A stretch of 64,000 bases of DNA from Mya arenaria (GCF_026914265.1 NC_069135.1:5535001-5599000); one strand, 5' to 3'. Shown: positions 9,984 through 22,009, counted from the first letter of the stretch. Translations and numbers: made by a program. The notes: generated by a model not told the origin, from the letters alone.

Positions 9984-12239
9984 TTAAGGCCGTTTCTTCA
10001 GAATGCCATTGCAGCACTCGAACATTTTCTCGTCGTACATTCTTGTCGAACAACATGCCGGAGCTTTACCTTCCATTTTCCTAATCACTCCACTGCAGCA
10101 CATGTACTTACTCGCATCAAATGATTTGCATCCACAACAACCGGTGTTGACACTCACTTGAGGCTGAACCCTGCCGTCGCAGCAGAGTTCCGTATCCGCA
10201 TTGTACGGATATGGCCCACAGCATTTTGTTTCTCCAACTCCTACGTTTGCCTTTACCAGTCCGTTGCAACACACGTGTGTCGCGACATCATACGTATCTC
10301 CGTCACAACAACGTGGATCAACACCTGTCCGGTTAAATAAAAAGCCGGAACAACAAAGCGATTTAGCATTGTCGTAAGCGACGTCGGCGCAACATTTGGT
10401 CTCAATACCTGCTCTTGGAAACAGGTCGCCGCGGCAGCAGATTGAATTTACTTCATCATAGATCTCTCGCCTACAGCAGGATGGTCGAACCATTTCAGCC
10501 TTTTGGACGACCTCGTCCACGCAACACATATGAGTAGCTGCGTCAAAACTCGTGAATTCACAGCACATTGGCTCCAGACCAAACCTATGCTGCACGACTC
10601 CATCGCAACACATATGAGACACAGCGTCGTAGGAGCTGCTGCCACAACAATGTGGGTCTTTTCCGATTCTTCCTTGTACTTGTCCTAGACAGCACAATTC
10701 TGCTGCTGCATCGTAGACATTGTTTCCGCAGCACATCGGCTTAGAACCAACTTGTTTGTTGACTACTCCCTCGCAGCATATTTCGGAAACTCTGTCGTAC
10801 TGCTCTGCCCCACAACAAGCTGACGAGTTGCCTTTCTTCGCAACAGTAATGTTTTCGCAACACAGCGATTCGGTTTCGTCAATAAGTACGTTACCGCAAC
10901 AAAGGGGCACGATAACATTTTTTAGGTTTCTTAATCTGCCGTTGCAGCAGATTGACTTAGCTTCGTCATAAGCGTTTCGCCCGCAACAGAAAGGCCTAGC
11001 CCCTTCCCTCTTCTCAATTCGTCCTTCACAACATTGAAAATGGGCCACATCGTAAGCATCTCGGCCACAGCATTTGGACATTGCGCCTTTCATGTTTCTT
11101 ACCCTACCTTCACAGCAAAGTTGATAGGCGCTGTCGTACGCTTTCATATCGCAACACTTTGGCTGCGCGCCATTGGCCTTTGATAGTTTTCCGTCGCAGC
11201 ATACTCTTTCAGTTGCATCATACAGCTTACTACCGCAACATTTAGGGTCCTCGCCAACTTTATTCCGCATTGTTCCATTGCAGCACAGTTGGGTAAGAGC
11301 ATCGTAGCGTTTACTACCGCAGCATTTGCTGTTTGTTCCAAGCTTTGGTCGAACTATTCCGTCGCAACAAAGTTTCTTTGAAACGTCTATCATTGTATCA
11401 TTGCAGCATTTCGGTTTGGCTCCCAACCTCTTGAAAATATTCCCTTTGCAGCACATTTTTGTTGCTGCATCATACCCCTCCTGGCCGCAACATTTGGGAA
11501 CAAGGCCCTTTCTTGGCTCTATGTTACCATTACAGCACATGAACTTACACTGGGCGTAGGTTTGATTGCCACAGCATTTCGTATCACCGTCGTGTCTTTT
11601 ATCGAGAAATCCCTTGCAACAAACTTGTTTTACAGCATCATAAGCCTGTGTTTTGCAGCAAGCTGGTTTATCTCCATTTTTCTTGTTGACAATACCTCTG
11701 CAGCACATTTCTTTAGTCGGGTTATAGCTGTCGTTTCTACAGCATTTAACGTTAGCGTTTATTCTTCCCTGTAATGTATTCATGCAACATAGTTTCTTTG
11801 TGGCATCAAAAGCAACTGCACCACAGCATCTTGGAAGTTTACCAACTTTGTCTTGTGGAAAACCCCGGCAGCATACTTGGATGGCTGCATCAATTGCGAA
11901 GCTCCCACAACACATTGGAAGCTCACCTGTCTTTTCAATAACATTATTTCGGCAGCATAATGAGTGTGCAGCATCGAAGCCTTGGTTTCCACAGCATTTA
12001 GGTAGGGTTCCGCTCCTAGGACTTATCCGATTATTGCAACACATAAATTGCGAAGCATCATAGCTTTTTCGTCCACAGCATCGACTCATCAGTCCGGCTT
12101 TCTCTTGTATTTCCTCTTCGCAACAGAGTTGTTTGGTTGGATCGTAAAATGAATCCCCGCAACGAACTGAAATAGCGCAACAGTTGAAAGTATATGTTGC
12201 AAATATTAGTTTTATCGCTGAAAAGAATAAAAAATACAT
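9984..12239 (-). CDS. Galaxin-like secreted protein, intronless, 751 aa
   Basis: One uninterrupted frame. A hydrophobic N terminus (MYFLFFSAIKLIFATY) is a probable signal peptide. The rest is about 26 units of 27-29 residues with the pattern CCG-x(2,3)-[YF]D-x(5)-CC-x-G, giving an unbroken series of di-cysteines. This is the signature of galaxins, first described as coral skeletal-matrix proteins; galaxin-like proteins also occur in molluscs and other animals. The likely role is an extracellular, heavily disulfide-bonded structural protein, possibly in matrix or shell; expression site unknown. The units diverge in sequence, so the array is old and under constraint. No membrane anchor follows the repeats. 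A frame of this length with perfect periodicity leaves little doubt that it is coding. Confidence 0.9.
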   Translation of the reverse strand: MYFLFFSAIKLIFATYTFNCCAISVRCGDSFYDPTKQLCCEEEIQEKAGLMSRCCGRKSYDASQFMCCNNRISPRSGTLPKCCGNQGFDAAHSLCCRNNVIEKTGELPMCCGSFAIDAAIQVCCRGFPQDKVGKLPRCCGAVAFDATKKLCCMNTLQGRINANVKCCRNDSYNPTKEMCCRGIVNKKNGDKPACCKTQAYDAVKQVCCKGFLDKRHDGDTKCCGNQTYAQCKFMCCNGNIEPRKGLVPKCCGQEGYDAATKMCCKGNIFKRLGAKPKCCNDTMIDVSKKLCCDGIVRPKLGTNSKCCGSKRYDALTQLCCNGTMRNKVGEDPKCCGSKLYDATERVCCDGKLSKANGAQPKCCDMKAYDSAYQLCCEGRVRNMKGAMSKCCGRDAYDVAHFQCCEGRIEKREGARPFCCGRNAYDEAKSICCNGRLRNLKNVIVPLCCGNVLIDETESLCCENITVAKKGNSSACCGAEQYDRVSEICCEGVVNKQVGSKPMCCGNNVYDAAAELCCLGQVQGRIGKDPHCCGSSSYDAVSHMCCDGVVQHRFGLEPMCCEFTSFDAATHMCCVDEVVQKAEMVRPSCCRREIYDEVNSICCRGDLFPRAGIETKCCADVAYDNAKSLCCSGFLFNRTGVDPRCCDGDTYDVATHVCCNGLVKANVGVGETKCCGPYPYNADTELCCDGRVQPQVSVNTGCCGCKSFDASKYMCCSGVIRKMEGKAPACCSTRMYDEKMFECCNGILKKRP

Positions 12240-13060
12240 CTTTCCTTCGTAGTTCAGATATGTACAACACTTGTCTAAATAGAAGATGGCATCGAAGTTG
12301 TATTCAATATAATTATGTTATTTTTATTTCTCATATAATTTTTAATATTTTCAGTTTCTGCTGATTGACAGCATGGTGGAGCTATTTCTTTGTTTGCATA
12401 CTAATATATTCTGCATCATCAAATATCGCGAGGTTGCGCCATTCAAAATGGCAAAGGAAACTACAAATATACATCCCAACCTTTATTCGGCATAGCTTTT
12501 TTGCTTTAAAAAGTTTAATGTGGACAACGTATCGTACTTTTGGCAGATACCAACATAAACGCGAAATGCTTACGGTTTCTTTGCATTAACATAATTGCTT
12601 TGAACTAGAAGATGGTAGGAAAGCGGTTTATAATTAAAAGTGAGCAGTTCAACTTAACGTGTTCACAGTGTCTTCATTATGATTATTAATCTAAGTTTTG
12701 TATGAAACCCATATAGTTTAAAATGGCATTGTCTTATCCAGTTGAATTAATATGCAAATAAAGGAAAAGCATGCATGGCAAAAGAAGAGTACGTACAATA
12801 AGAATTAAGAATTATTTTTGAGCTTCCATTGCCATGTAATACCCTTAGAAAACACTAATCTGTAGCACGTAGGTAATATCCCATTTCCATAATCGTTCTT
12901 AATCGTGTTGAAGTTTGGCCGGCAGAACAACAGATGGTCAGGTATTACAAAGCAAGAGATGTTACAGTGAGTGACGAATGCCCCCGGAATGCCATCAAGT
13001 TCAATAGATTATGCAATAACTAATATGCAAGACATCATTATGTTTAACCTAAAGTGATGA
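12240..13060. other. Intergenic, upstream of the galaxin-like gene
   Basis: No coding signal on either strand. The minus-strand promoter of the galaxin-like gene should lie just above 12240; I see no convincing TATA box there. Confidence 0.35.
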
Positions 13061-13069
13061 AGTAAATAT

Positions 13070-13510
13070 GTAGGGACTCTAGTGTTGCACGCAAACACGT
13101 CGCCTTTTTGTACCGAACACAAGTGCTTAGAAGTTTTAAAATCCCTCCGTGCATAACAAAGGAACACAACAGAAAAGAACAACGATAATCTATCTATGAG
13201 CAAATATGCATCATTACATAATGACTAAAATCTAAGCGGCCTTGAACTTTGAGTTAGGGTCGTTGGTCTTGCAGGAGAAATATCGCCTTTTTGTACCGAA
13301 CACATGTACCAACGAATTTCAAAATCGCTCACTGCATGACAAAGGTACATCCCGAACACGAACTATGTTATGTATATGCATATATGAATCATTACATAAT
13401 GATAAACCTGTCAGTGTGACCCTGAACTTTGATTAAGGGGCGTGGGTCTTTCACACCACGCGTCGTTTTTATGTACCGAACACATGGGCGAAGTGATTTT
13501 AAAAGAAAAT
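13070..13510. repeat. About 190-bp degenerate tandem repeat, 3 copies
   Basis: The word CGCCTTTTTGTACCGAACAC recurs near 13100, 13285 and (degenerate) 13470, each followed by similar sequence, including CATTACATAATGA in the first two units and a CCTTGAACTTTGA-like stretch. Decayed tandem or dispersed repeat without coding potential. Confidence 0.6.
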
Positions 13511-13793
13511 AAAGTTCTTATTAACCTTCTATTATTTGTGTTTCAAAAGATGTTCGTCTTTCATCTGCACCATAATCCAAATATGTTTCATTTAAAAGAC
13601 TGCTTTATTTAGAGAGAAAAATAATCCACTTCTATGTGGGAAAACAATTAGAAAAGTTATTCTGTGTATATTTGGGGAGTAATGAAAATATACTTTACTT
13701 ATTGAATACACAACTGAGATGGGGCATTTCAAGACTGAAAAAATAGTGTAGAACGGAACAGGTAAAGTAGGAAAACAGGTAAGTTATACTCAC

Positions 13794-16700
13794 TTTGTGT
13801 AATACCCTCTGAAAGTAAATACAAAAAAAAACATGTATGATGAACAGTTTTCCAGAACAAGGCATCTTTGTTAATGGACGCGAATATACTAACATCATTA
13901 TCTGTAATATTTGAAAAGAGTCGAAATCGACCTTCAAATAATTTAATTATGTAAGAAAATTAAGAGTATATGCAGAGGCGTCCCATTACAAGAATTATGG
14001 CTCATAGACAATTTTTGGCGAAAATTAGTTTTCACATTTTGTTATAGACTGCAGTTTAACTTAGACCGAGTCATGAGGGTTTGTTTCAAACTATACATTT
14101 TCGAATATTAATGATAAAACAATAGAAATTGCAGGGAACGCCCCAGTAGATTTATATCAAATCAAATAGTACTTCTTACCATAGTCTGGCATTTGGCAGG
14201 TATGGCCACAACCGTTCGAACAACATTTCAGAATGCTTGTACAATTCTGGTCGTTGCTACATTCTTCTACACAAGTACCGATTCGGCCTTTCGGGTTTGG
14301 GCAATTTCCTGGTTTTTCCTCTGTAAAATTAGTATATGAATCATGATTATCGACACTATTTTGCTTCCACTCAATGTCAATATTTGCTGAATTAAAACCA
14401 GTTTTAAAGCTGCACTCTCACAGATTGAACGTTTTGACATCTTTTTTTTTTTAATTTTTGTCTTGGAACGAGCATTTTTTTGCGTAAATTTCTGCAAACC
14501 AGTGATTAAAGACTCCTGACAAAAGATCAGATCTTAGCTTTACATATTTCCGTCCCAAAATTGATGTTTTATCCATTTTTTTAAACCGTTAGTAACGGTT
14601 TAAGCCATAACACATTAAATTTGGAATTGAACTATGAACATCTGCGATCTGATCTTTTGTCAGCAGTCTTTCATCACTGGTTAGCAGATATCAACGCAAA
14701 AAGTTTCTAATTCCAAAACAAAAAAATAAAAATAAACGCTAAATATGTGAGAGTGCAGCTTTGAAACTCATAGCACAATTTCCATTGTACCATATTGAAG
14801 AGGGCTTCTTTGTTTCGGATTTTGCAATTCTCATATCAGAAGCTGTTGTGCAATAATGGTCATGCGGATAAGTATTAACGATATATATTTCAATATACGC
14901 GCGATGCTTATTGCATGTTAAAGCTGCACTCTCACAGATTGAACGTTTTGACAACTTAATAACTTTTTGTCCTGGAACGAGCCATTTTTTTGCAAAAATC
15001 CATTGAAACAAGTGATACCAGGCCGCTGACAAAAAATGAAATCGCAGATGTTTATATATGGCAGTTCAAAAATTAATGTTTAATGCATTTTCATAAAACC
15101 GTTAGTAAAGTTTTAAGCCATTAAACATTTATTTTCAAACAGAAATATGCAATGTATGTTCAACTTATTTAACTGATTTAAGCCTAAAGATGGCCGAGGT
15201 ACAGATTAAAAGATATGATTTTTTATAAATGCTTTTGTTGTTATTGTTTGTTGTTTTTGTTTTTAATTCAATAGGTACGTTGCTACAATTCCCCAGTTAA
15301 AAAGTGCCAAATACCGCGAATGTTTTTTTTTCATCTTTACATAAATCATATGCCCTGTTTTGATCCTCAAAGATTTATAAATACAAATGCATTAGCCTAT
15401 AGTGTACGTCATTTATTGACACGGATAGTGAGTGCATTAACTAGTAGTACCAACATGTAAGGTTTACAAATGTGCTCCAAAGCAGCTAAGAAGATGTAGA
15501 TGACGTGTAATGTATGATCATTCGACAACAATGACCACTTTCGTGTAAATACACGTCGGCAACATATATAGATTCCTGTCATGTACTGTCAGTATCATCA
15601 TTCCTAGTCGATTCCATAATGTTCTCGAAAAATAATTATTATAAACTAGCAAATTGTATCAATGTCGATCCATGTTGTTCGTTGGCGAGACTTAAGAAGA
15701 TTAACAAAAATACTTGCAAACAACAATGCTCAATATCTAAAACGTTTTGATTTTATAAGCTGATACAGAATAACGATGACCAACTGTTTCAATAGCTAAT
15801 CATCCATTTTACGGCGCTGTTACATGACGAAGAACTGCATTGTAACGATACGGATTAATGTCGACAATATTGTAAACACAACCAGTTTGATTCGGTGAAC
15901 ATAATTTTAGTGTTTCTTATTTACCCGAGAGCAATGCTCCCGTCATTTCCGAATATGGAGAGGGTTGGTACCGAGACTGGGGAAACGAATATTTTAGTTC
16001 ATTACAAGCTCATACCAAGACAAAAGTAGTTTAGATAGCAAATTGAGATAAAGGTAAGGATGATGGTGGATTGTAGTCACCTGGGGTTGGGCAAACCGGG
16101 CAGCACTGTCCAGAAGGCGTGTAGCTATTTGCACAATCCGGGGCCGCACACCGCACTAGGGCACACTTATCTAAAACAGAGTTAAAGCGTAAATAATTCA
16201 TGGGTTTTTGGCACAACCCGGGGCTGCGCACCGCACTGATGCACAGTTATCTAAAACAGAGATAAAGCGTAAATAATTCATGGGTTTTTGGCACAACCCG
16301 GGGCTGCGCACCACACTGAGGCACAGCTATCTAAAACAGAGATGAAGCGGGATTAATTCATTGGCTTTTGGCACAATCCGGGGCCGCACGCCGCACTAGT
16401 GAACACTTATTTAAAACAGAGATGAAGCGGGAATAATTCATGGGCTTTTGGCACAATCCGAGGCCGCACGCTGCACTAAGGCACATGTATCTTAAACAGA
16501 GATAACGCGGGAATAATGCATGGGCTTTTGTACAATCCGAGGCCGCACGCCGCATTAGGGCACACTTATCTAAACAGAGATAAAGCGGGAATAATTCATG
16601 GGCTTTTGACACATTCCGAGGCCGCACGCCGCAATAAGGCACATTTATCTTAAACAGATATAAAGCGAGAATAATTATTGGGATTTTGGCACAATCCGGG

Positions 16701-17886
16701 GCCGCAATCCGCACTAATGCACAGTTATCTTAAACAGATATAAGGCGAGAATAATTAATGGGATTTTGGCACAATCCGGGGCCGCAATCCGCACTAATGC
16801 ACATATAAGCTTCCTATATTATATAAAAAAAAGGAAATAATTCATTACTTTAGGCTTCAACTGGGGCCGTACTCCGCAATTAAGCACACTTATCTAAAAG
16901 AGGCTGAAAGTGATTAAGTGGTAATAATTCATTGACTTATTGTACAAACCGGGGCCGCACACCACACACTCATATAAAAGAGAACAAACGAGAATAGTGC
17001 ATTGGATTATGGCACAAACTGGGGTTACACATTGCACTAAGACACACTTATATGTTTAAATTAACATCGATCGTACGACATAATGCCCAATAATAGAACT
17101 TGGATAAATGTGTTTTGAAATGGGTGATTTACCTTCTACTAAAAATGGATAAAAAAAAGTTGCGACCTAAGAGCCAACGATAAAATGTTATAAGATTAGT
17201 AATAATAGCTAAGTGCGAAATGTTAAAATATCAAAATAACCTGGTGGTGAAGGACAGACAGGACAACATTCCCCAGCTGGTACATAGCTGTTAATACAAC
17301 GCGGTGACGCACAGATTACCGCTGCACACTTGTCTTAAACATTTTCGGAAATAGAATGGGTATCATTGGAGAATGTCATGTCTTTTAAACATTTCCTTAT
17401 AACAGCAATGAATGAGACTGTTCTGTTAAAGTGTAATATGTTTTATTTAAATTAATAAAATTTGTATTGCAAATCAGTCAAAAAAAGGGTAAACAGATCG
17501 GCATTTTTATTAATTAAAGAAGAAGTATTTATCAATATCAATAAGTAATATACAAAAGCATTTGACTACAAGCATCTATTACAACATCAGTGCTAATGCA
17601 GCCCCATCCTCCCCATTAACTTGTTACGAAAATTGATTATTTGATAATGGGATGTTTCTTACCTGGTAATTTTGGGCCGCCTCCCGTCATATCTATAAAA
17701 TAACACATTGTTTGCTCATGGATGGACTAAATAAATGAAAGCCATTCAATGAGCGCGATCCAATTCAACAATTTGTCCGAATCAGATGGAAAAATTGAAT
17801 AAATGCTTACCGTTGGCAAACGCATTTGCCAAAATCCCGGCTATCATAAGAAACCAGTATGGTCCCATATCTCGCTTCGGTAACAT
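13794..17886 (-). CDS. Secreted protein with two VWC-like modules and a WAP domain
   Basis: Exons in gene order: 17811-17886, 17663-17692, 17241-17333, 16081-16170, 14180-14320, and perhaps a 15-bp microexon 13794-13808; the true 3' end is not located. All placed introns are phase 1. Exon 1 is a signal peptide ([17 protein letters not shown]). Exons 3 and 4 each encode one Cys-rich unit of the form DKCAxVxCAxPxCxNSYxPxGxCCPVCP, like the C-terminal half of a von Willebrand C module. Exon 5 is a WAP (four-disulfide core) domain with [32 protein letters not shown] proteins are protease inhibitors, antimicrobials or shell-matrix proteins (for example perlwapin); which applies here is unknown. The first five exons are well supported; the tail is not. 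Confidence 0.7.
14406..14762. mobile_element. Palindromic MITE, AAAGCTGCACTCTCACAG family, copy 1
   Basis: Ends AAAGCTGCACTCTCACAG and its near-complement enclose 357 bp. The interior is itself loosely palindromic: CTGACAAAAGATCAGAT is mirrored by ATCTGATCTTTTGTCAG. It lies in the long intron upstream of the WAP exon. No coding capacity. Confidence 0.8.
14918..15170. mobile_element. Same MITE family, partial copy 2
   Basis: Starts with TTAAAGCTGCACTCTCACAG and follows the left half of copy 1 (GGAACGAGCCATTTTTTTGC, then AAAACCGTTAGTAA), then loses similarity before a right end. Confidence 0.65.
15171..16080. other. Intron sequence of the WAP gene, no feature seen
   Basis: AT-rich with no splice-consistent exon that I could add to the minus-strand gene and no clear repeat. 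Confidence 0.35.
16131..17050 (-). repeat. 80-bp tandem array repeating a splice acceptor and half of a VWC-like exon
   Basis: About twelve units with a period of 80 bp (landmarks at 16131, 16211, 16291, 16371, 16451, 16531 and on). On the minus strand each unit holds intron sequence, an acceptor of the TTTTAG/CTTAAG type and the first 12-14 codons of the exon at 16081-16170 ([14 protein letters not shown]-like), then starts over. The second half of the exon with CCPVCP and the donor exists only in the last unit, the real exon. Copies get worse with distance from it. Confidence 0.85.
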
Positions 17887-19280
17887 TTAAACCATGAAAT
17901 AGTTGCCAATCAGGAAATTTCAAACCTAAACCTTATTTTCAATGTATTTTCCTTTTACTCTTGGCACCGTAGCAAACTGTTACGAAAAGAACGGTATTAT
18001 ATATACCAGATGGAGCCCAAGTATGCGTGAAGTTGTTCTTTCCAGGTCTTATTGGATTATGTTGCCACATTTCATGGTATAGGACAAGAGAACCATCGTT
18101 GTTTGTTTTCTATTCAGGACAACTGCTTATATATTGTTGTTGTGATAATGATTGGGGATGATTCGATCGGGATGGAGTTTGGGGGAAAGGGGGACAATGT
18201 CAGTTTACAGTTGTTAATAAGCATACAGAAAACAGTTAATAAGCATGTGTACAGACAAAACGGTTAAAAAGCCGCAGTGTCTATATCTCCTTTTTTGTGG
18301 GGGGGGGGGGGGGGGGGTCTTCTTCAGTCGATATACATGTAGCTAATATAATAAATATCACTTATTTCAGACATTTTAAACAACCAGCATTTGGCTGTTC
18401 CATGCATATACCAATGACAGGCGGTGTTGTTGTTATGTTGTTGTTGTTGTTTTTCAATCGGTTTAGACTTTGTTTTGGACTTTTAATTTGTCATTTAATT
18501 AATCAACTGAGTTTCACACCCTGCACGACATTTGACCACTGCCCAAACTGGAAACAACTTATTTTCTAATTATGTTCATCGAATCACAGAAATAAAACAA
18601 TAAAATTGTTATTGAAACAATTTGATTGGTCTGATCCGTTGTTTCCAGTTGACGGCTAATCCAGTATTAGTGATGTTTACATATTAAGTAACGGTAGCAT
18701 GTTGCGAGAGTTCACGATCCGTAAGATGCATTCTAAAACATAAAAAACACTTCTTACAGTACAAATACATTTATGTTGAGAGCATGTATTTGTAAATAGT
18801 GTAACTTTACATGACACATTCTTCTTGTGTTATTTTTATTATAAATTCAACAGAGTCCAGCCGTATATTTCTTTGTTATATATTTCCTAATAATATATAC
18901 ATACATTCATACGGGGTAAAGAAAATGCCATTCATTGTTCAACACCGCCAATGCCCTATGTAACAGCTTAAGTGGTATTCTGTTTCCCAAACCTCTGAAT
19001 CGTTCAATGATAGTAAATGACCACTACATATATAAGTACATACAAAATAAACAGCAGCTACTACTGAAGTATCATGTTACGGTCCTACCCCATGCCCTAC
19101 ACTAAAACATTCATCCATTTCTATATTCCGTTCAATTACATATATGAGGTGACGTAATTCTGACAATGTGTATATCATGACCATTCTTATAGGGTACGGA
19201 AAATAAGAAACATGGAAATATAATAGAAAATGAAAATAATAATGGAATATTAAAACAACTGGATAGAAACTACCGGGAAC
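17887..19280. other. Intergenic, no gene seen
   Basis: Contains a poly-G run at about 18299-18317 and otherwise AT-rich, unremarkable sequence. The promoter of the WAP gene (minus strand) probably lies in the first few hundred bases; TATATAT words near 18000 are candidates only. Confidence 0.35.
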
Positions 19281-19284
19281 TATG

Positions 19285-21002
19285 ATACCGTCCACGACAC
19301 TGTCTAAACATACTATGCTACCGTTCACGACACAGTGTCTATACATACTACGATACCGTTCATGACACAGTGTCTATACATACTATGCTACCGTTCACGA
19401 CACAGTATCTATACATACATACCGTTCGCGACACAGTGTCTATATATACATACCGTTCGCGACACAGTGTCTAGTATACATACTATGATACCGTTCACGA
19501 CACAGTGTCTATACATACATACCGTTCGCGACACAGTGTCTATACATACATACCGTTCGCGACACTGTGTCTAGTATACATACTATGCTACCGTTCACGA
19601 CACAGTGTCTATACATACATACCGTTCGCGACACAGTGTCTATATATACATACCGTTCGCGACACAGTGTCTATACATACTATGATACCGTTCGCGACAC
19701 AGTGTCTAGATGCATACTATGCCACCGTTCGCAACACATTGTCTATACATACTATGATAATGTTTCGCGACACAGTGTGTATATACATTATGCTAATGTT
19801 TCGCGACACAGTGTCTATGCATACTATGACACCGTTGGCGAAACAGTGTCTATGCATACTATGCTACCGTTCGCAACACATTGTCTATACATACTATGAT
19901 AATGTGTCGCGACACAGTGTCTATGCATACTATGACACCGTTGGCGACACAGTGTCTATGCATACTATGCTACCGTTGGCAACACATTGTCTATACATAC
20001 TATGATAATGTTTCGCGACACAATGTGTATACATACTATGATATTGTTTCGCGACACAGTGTCTTTGCATACTATGACACCGTTGGCGACAAAGTATCTA
20101 TACATATTATGACATCGTTGGCGACACAGTGTTATGCATACTATGACACCGTTGGCGACACAGTGTCTATACATACTATGACACCGTTGGCGACACAGTG
20201 TCTATACATACTATGACACCGTTCGCAACACATTGTCTATACATACTATGATAATGTTTCGCGACACAGTGTCAACACATACTATGAAAATGTTTCGCGA
20301 CACAGTGTCTATGCATACTACGACACCGTTGGCGACACAGTGTCTATACATAAAATGACACCGTTGGCGACACAGTGTCCATACATATTATGACACCGTT
20401 GGCGACACAGTGTCTATACATTCTATTATAATATTTCGCGACACAGTGTCTATACATACTATGGTACAGTTCGCGACACAGTGTCCATTACATACTATGA
20501 TAACGTTTCGCGACACAGTGTCTAAACATTCTATTATTATGTTTCGAGACACAGAGTCTATGGATACTATGCTACCGTTCGCGACACAGTGTCTATTCAT
20601 ACTATGCTACCGTTCGCGACGCAGTGGTTATGCATGCTATGACACCGTTGGCGACACAGTGTCTATACATACTATGACACCGTTGGCGACACAGTGTCTA
20701 TACATACTATGATAATGTTTCGCGACACAGTGTCTATACATACTATTATAATGTTTCGCGACACAGTGTCTATGCACACTATGATACCGTTGGCGACACA
20801 CTCTCTATATATGCTATGATTATGTTTCGCGAAACAGTGTTTATACATGATACCGTTCGCGACACAGTGTCTATACATACCGTTCGTGACATGTTTGCTA
20901 CCGTTCGCGACACAGTGTATATACATACCGTTCGTGGCATATGTTTGCTACCGTTCGCGACACAGAGTCTATACATACCGTTCGTGACACAGAGTCTTAC
21001 TG
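19285..21002. repeat. Minisatellite, about 35-bp unit, about 48 copies
   Basis: The unit is built on CGCGACACAGTGTCTATACA followed by TACTATGATACCGTTCG. Unit length varies from about 28 to 37. Each unit contains the perfect palindrome GACACAGTGTC. At least three sub-types (ACCGTTCGC, ACCGTTGGC, AATGTTTCGC) are interspersed in runs, a sign of local duplication. Open frames on both strands are by-products of the period. Confidence 0.95.
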
Positions 21003-22009
21003 TCACACACTAATACAATGACCACACCAGGGACAAGCCCAGTAGCCAAAATATTTAACAATGACCCTGTTAAAAGTATCAATGCTGAGGTTTAACAGAC
21101 ACTGAACGCGAGACACTCAACGAACAACGTAGACAGACAACATGTGTGTGTAAAAATATTTATCACCGCCTAGGTACATAATAAATAAAGTCATGTGAGA
21201 CCCAGGCTCAAAATCCATACATTATTGGCAGCAATCTCCATGCACCGGTCTCCCTTGACTTGCAAAGCAGACCTCCTTCCAGCGCATAGGAAAAAGCTGG
21301 AATTTAGCTCAATATACACTTTCGAAAAACATAAGGTTTTGAAAGCCCATATGCAATAGCTCATAAAGGAAACTCTGTCAGAAATTGGCAAATAAACGGC
21401 ATAAGTATTTCCAAAGGGACCGGAATTCGGTGCAATAAATTAATGTTCGGTAAGCGTTTTTATGTTGTCGTCGATTTAAACAATTACGATCAAAATTCAA
21501 CGCGCTCTTTGAATTGTAGTTCCTCTTATTCAGAACTAGAACCACGGACCTATAAACCAGGTTTATAGGTCCGTGCTAGAACTTACCATATACAATCCAT
21601 TGTTCTCAATCTGTTTATCTAAGTAGATATAGGTCTATTAAAGACATGTTCCCCGATTAATGCTTATTATATGTTTGCTAAAAGGAAATCCGTTAATAAT
21701 ATTTTTTTTTAAAAGTGTGTTAATGTTGATTACATTGATAATGCAGTTGTTTTCAGTTGTTGCAGTTGTTTGAGACAGGTTGTGTTTTTTTTAAAATAAT
21801 GTTAACGTGATTTGCAAATGGCAGTGCACTTTAATGTAAACATACAAAACTCATATATTATACAAAATACGCAGAGAAGGGAAGTAAACGTTATGCGGAG
21901 TTTAAATGTGGGAAGAAGCTTATTTTCTTTGGGTTCAAAAAGCGTTAGCCGGCTCAAAACTCGCGCATGCGTATGATAAACACGCTGGATCGTAAACAAA
22001 ACAACAAAA
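21003..22009. other. Intergenic, SNRPF promoter side, with a perfect palindrome
   Basis: No gene seen. A 33-bp perfect palindrome lies at 21543-21575. The last 100 bp before 22010 should hold the SNRPF core promoter; there is no TATA box, as usual for a housekeeping gene. Confidence 0.4.
21543..21575. repeat. 33-bp perfect palindrome
   Basis: Arms of 16 bp (CACGGACCTATAAACC) around a single central base, about 435 bp upstream of the SNRPF start codon. It could be the joined ends of a lost transposon or a regulatory cruciform. Confidence 0.9.

Noticed and set aside
19335-20926. Several 70-166-codon frames rich in SIHTMIP and DTVS words on both strands
   Set aside because: They are produced by the roughly 35-bp minisatellite; frames shift with unit length and there is no start, splice or flanking support.
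19285-21002. Possible CRISPR array, because of about 35-bp periodic repeats
   Set aside because: There are no unique spacers: the whole unit repeats. The genome is animal. It is a minisatellite.
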